This document shows positions 11,466 through 11,566 of a DNA stretch of 11,566 nucleotides, piece after piece. A program made the position numbers and the translations under genes. Source of the DNA: Sporomusaceae bacterium. GTDB lineage: Bacteria > Bacillota_C > Negativicutes > Sporomusales_B > UBA7701. The stretch lies in NCBI GenBank assembly GCA_022839045.1, contig JALHDI010000091.1, positions 1 through 11,566 on the forward strand, read 5' to 3'. Below the pieces are notes generated by a model. That model did not search any database. It worked only from the letters and a program-made list of their open reading frames with translations, and was not told the DNA's origin. The stretch's first letter is position 1. The number at the start of each line of letters is the position of its first letter.

Positions 11466-11566
11466 GTGCAGGTAGACTGGGCCTTTTTCGAAAACCATAT
11501 TGTTCTGGAAGCTGGCAAGCCTAAAAAGCTGTACTGTTTTTTGATGGTGCTGGGATATTCCCGGAT
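11466..11566 (+). pseudogene. istA: Fragment of an IS21-family transposase (IstA), truncated at the left and at the window edge
   Basis: The frame VQVDWAFFENHIVLEAGKPK continues KLYCFLMVLGYSR. The pattern QVDW...KLY-F-MVLGYSR is the start of the DDE/RNase H-like catalytic domain of IS21-family IstA, the first Asp being the one in VDW. In a full IstA about 110-130 residues with the helix-turn-helix precede this motif. Here an in-frame TAA stands directly before it, and the short upstream peptide starting MRKV is in another frame. So the N-terminal part is deleted or frameshifted. The rest lies beyond the window. Confidence 0.75.

Overview
The window looks like chromosomal DNA of a high-GC, motile, probably spore-forming anaerobic Firmicute. 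A Negativicutes/Sporomusaceae-type genome is my best guess, resting on gene style (Cache chemoreceptor, YmaF, AmtB-GlnK, tRNA-Sec, strong AGGAGG ribosome binding sites, consensus sigma-A promoters) and not on any database search. Housekeeping-like GC-rich genes lie at both ends (1-3.6 kb and 8.0-11.0 kb). The middle, about 3.7-7.97 kb, is an accessory zone of small genes, remnants and repeats.

Left part (minus strand): a Cache/HAMP chemoreceptor followed 18 bp later by cheW, which is interrupted by an in-frame TAG. The receptor has a sigma-28-like promoter and a long, structured 5' leader. Upstream lie a membrane methyltransferase of the isoprenylcysteine methyltransferase fold with its own terminator, the C-terminal half of a RelE/ParE toxin between two terminators, and an unrecognised 110-residue protein.

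Accessory zone: a short minus-strand gene and a plus-strand XRE-family regulator diverge from one control region. It carries three copies of TAACG-N6-CGTTA and a perfect TTGACA-18-TATAAT promoter. The 3' tail plus terminator of the regulator gene occurs a second time on the far side of the short gene. Next comes an AT-rich gene for an AlbA_2 (Schlafen-type) protein with a coiled coil. It is flanked by two inverted, diverged copies of a ~220-bp element with terminal inverted repeats. Each copy holds two tandem hairpins with A-N-N-G-N-N hexaloops whose stems show compensatory changes. A second repeat family (hairpin terminator plus a GCCGGC-CGAA-GCCGGC module) is scattered between the AlbA_2 gene, a ymaF-like gene and the glnK end. 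One short palindrome made only of the terminal repeats of the 220-bp element lies near glnK.

Right part: amtB-glnK (ammonium channel and PII regulator, minus strand) is driven by a TTGACA-17-TATATT promoter through a leader with a long palindrome and an attenuator-like terminator. Divergent from it is a nitrilase-superfamily amidohydrolase. Then come a selenocysteine tRNA (anticodon TCA) with its terminator and, at the window edge, a broken IS21-type istA fragment. The nitrogen genes probably work together: AmtB imports or senses ammonium under GlnK control, and the divergent C-N hydrolase may release ammonia from an amide. That last link is inference from position only.
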